NCBI GenBank assembly: GCA_009781525.1
Contig: WQXZ01000101.1
Span: forward strand, 1 to 6,487
DNA: 6,487 bases
DNA from: Coriobacteriia bacterium
GTDB taxonomy: Bacteria; Actinomycetota; Coriobacteriia; Coriobacteriales; UBA8131
Reading direction: 5' to 3'
Position numbers and translations under genes: made by a program. Below are positions 6,051-6,487 of the stretch, piece after piece (position 1 is the first letter of the stretch; each line of letters opens with the position of its first letter). The notes below the pieces were generated by a model. It was not told the origin of the DNA. It made no database searches and saw nothing but the letters and a program-made list of their open reading frames with translations.

Positions 6051-6084
6051 TTGGTCTGTGTGTAAAATGAACCACTTAAGTCTA

Positions 6085-6120
6085 GCACCGAGGAGGTAAT
6101 CCAAACAACCTCCCCGGTGC
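6085..6120 (-). terminator. Strong hairpin between flavoprotein B and the acidic-protein gene
   Basis: Thirteen base pairs form on the minus-strand RNA (one G-U wobble) around a 10-nt loop; on the plus strand the same position is an A-C mismatch, so the minus-strand RNA favours it. It lies 84 nt beyond the stop of flavoprotein B and about 50 nt before the next start. No T-run follows, so it is either a weak terminator or a leader structure. Its arms contain a Shine-Dalgarno-like GGGGAGGT and the matching ACCTCCT. Confidence 0.5.
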
Positions 6121-6121
6121 G

Positions 6122-6170
6122 TAAAAGTTCTGCTTTTATACCGATCTTATCAGGTATTATGCCCTACCTG
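6122..6170 (-). repeat. Two further short inverted repeats behind flavoprotein B
   Basis: TAAAAG / CTTTTA (6122-6127 and 6133-6138, 5-nt loop) and CAGGTA / TACCTG (6151-6156 and 6165-6170, 8-nt loop) precede the strong hairpin in the direction of transcription. Between and around them are TATAAA- and CATAAT-like hexamers on the minus strand that could be -10 boxes, but none has a good -35 partner. Confidence 0.35.
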
Positions 6171-6203
6171 CTAAGACTTGGCATTAGCTAACGAGTACTC
6201 AGC

Positions 6204-6487
6204 CTAGATGCTGGGTTCGTTTACGATGTGTGTACCAATAGCATAGGCGCTGGCAATATTCTTGCCATGACCATGCATACCTTGCCCTGCTGCAGCCTCA
6301 CCAGCGCAATACAGATGCGGGATGATGTTGCGGTTGAAGTCCAGAACCTGGAACTTGCCATTGATCAGAACACCGATCAGGGTGTCATGATAGGCATTCG
6401 GGCACCAAGCGGCATAGAACGGAGGAGTAGCGATCTTGACGTACGGATCCTTGCGTCCCCAGTCCTCGTCCACACCAGAATCGACAA
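6204..6487 (-). CDS. Second flavoprotein reductase (copy B), C-terminal 93 residues only
   Basis: The 5' part lies beyond the right edge. The visible 93 residues align without a gap to residues 501-593 of the complete flavoprotein, with 76 identities (about 82%, counted by hand). The HDTLIGVLINGKFQVLDFNR segment and HGHGKN are identical. The differences cluster at the extreme C-terminus, where 9 of the last 19 residues change. It should be the same fold: an FAD-dependent reductase of the fumarate/urocanate reductase type. Whether it also has a Tat/lipobox N-terminus cannot be seen. A methionine-like GTG at 6473 is internal, since the frame stays open to the edge and matches copy A upstream of it. 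High similarity suggests a fairly recent duplication, with both copies kept for different substrates or conditions. Confidence 0.88.
   Translation of the reverse strand, partial: VDSGVDEDWGRKDPYVKIATPPFYAAWCPNAYHDTLIGVLINGKFQVLDFNRNIIPHLYCAGEAAAGQGMHGHGKNIASAYAIGTHIVNEPSI

Noticed and set aside
5717..6070. Plus-strand Ser/Ala-rich frame of 117 codons
   Set aside because: It is the complement of the Asp/Ala-rich tail of the acidic protein; repetitive GC-type codons keep the opposite strand open. No ribosome site.
1..6487. Insertion sequence, prophage, tRNA, rRNA or CRISPR content
   Set aside because: No transposase or integrase motifs, no terminal repeats, no tRNA-like cloverleaf and no repeat-spacer pattern were found on either strand.

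Overview
The window shows an anaerobic gut-type or sediment-type bacterium, most likely Actinomycetota of the class Coriobacteriia (Eggerthellaceae-like). This is inference. It rests on Tat-exported, lipid-anchored fumarate-reductase-like flavoproteins present as close paralogs, an RNase Y, and moderate GC (judged by eye). No rRNA or marker gene confirms it, and an anaerobic Firmicute is the main alternative.

All supported genes lie on the minus strand, so transcription runs from high to low coordinates. From the right edge: (1) the last 93 codons of a flavoprotein (copy B, 6204-6487, cut by the window); (2) a 168-nt gap with three successive inverted repeats; (3) a 374-aa, very acidic protein with no signal peptide and two predicted beta-sandwich domains joined by charged low-complexity linkers (4912-6036); (4) a possible 25-codon, purely basic micro-gene with a perfect Shine-Dalgarno (4804-4881) that ends in a hairpin; (5) an upstream region with an operator-like inverted repeat; (6) a complete 593-aa Tat/lipoprotein flavoprotein (copy A, 2826-4607) followed by a good intrinsic terminator (about 2736-2767).

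The left part looks like housekeeping. After a 460-nt non-coding stretch with a candidate promoter and long leader comes rny (RNase Y, 810-2354). It is followed 67 nt later by a GHKL-fold ATP-binding protein (1-742), truncated by the left edge.

The right half reads as a respiratory or detoxification accessory locus. Two recently duplicated flavoprotein reductases flank an acidic two-domain protein, and their C-terminal regions are about 82% identical by hand alignment. The flavoproteins carry FAD motifs but no visible haem or Fe-S motif, so their electron donor must be encoded elsewhere. Their substrate cannot be read from the sequence. The best candidates for something undescribed are the acidic protein placed between the two reductases and the tiny basic ORF directly behind it.
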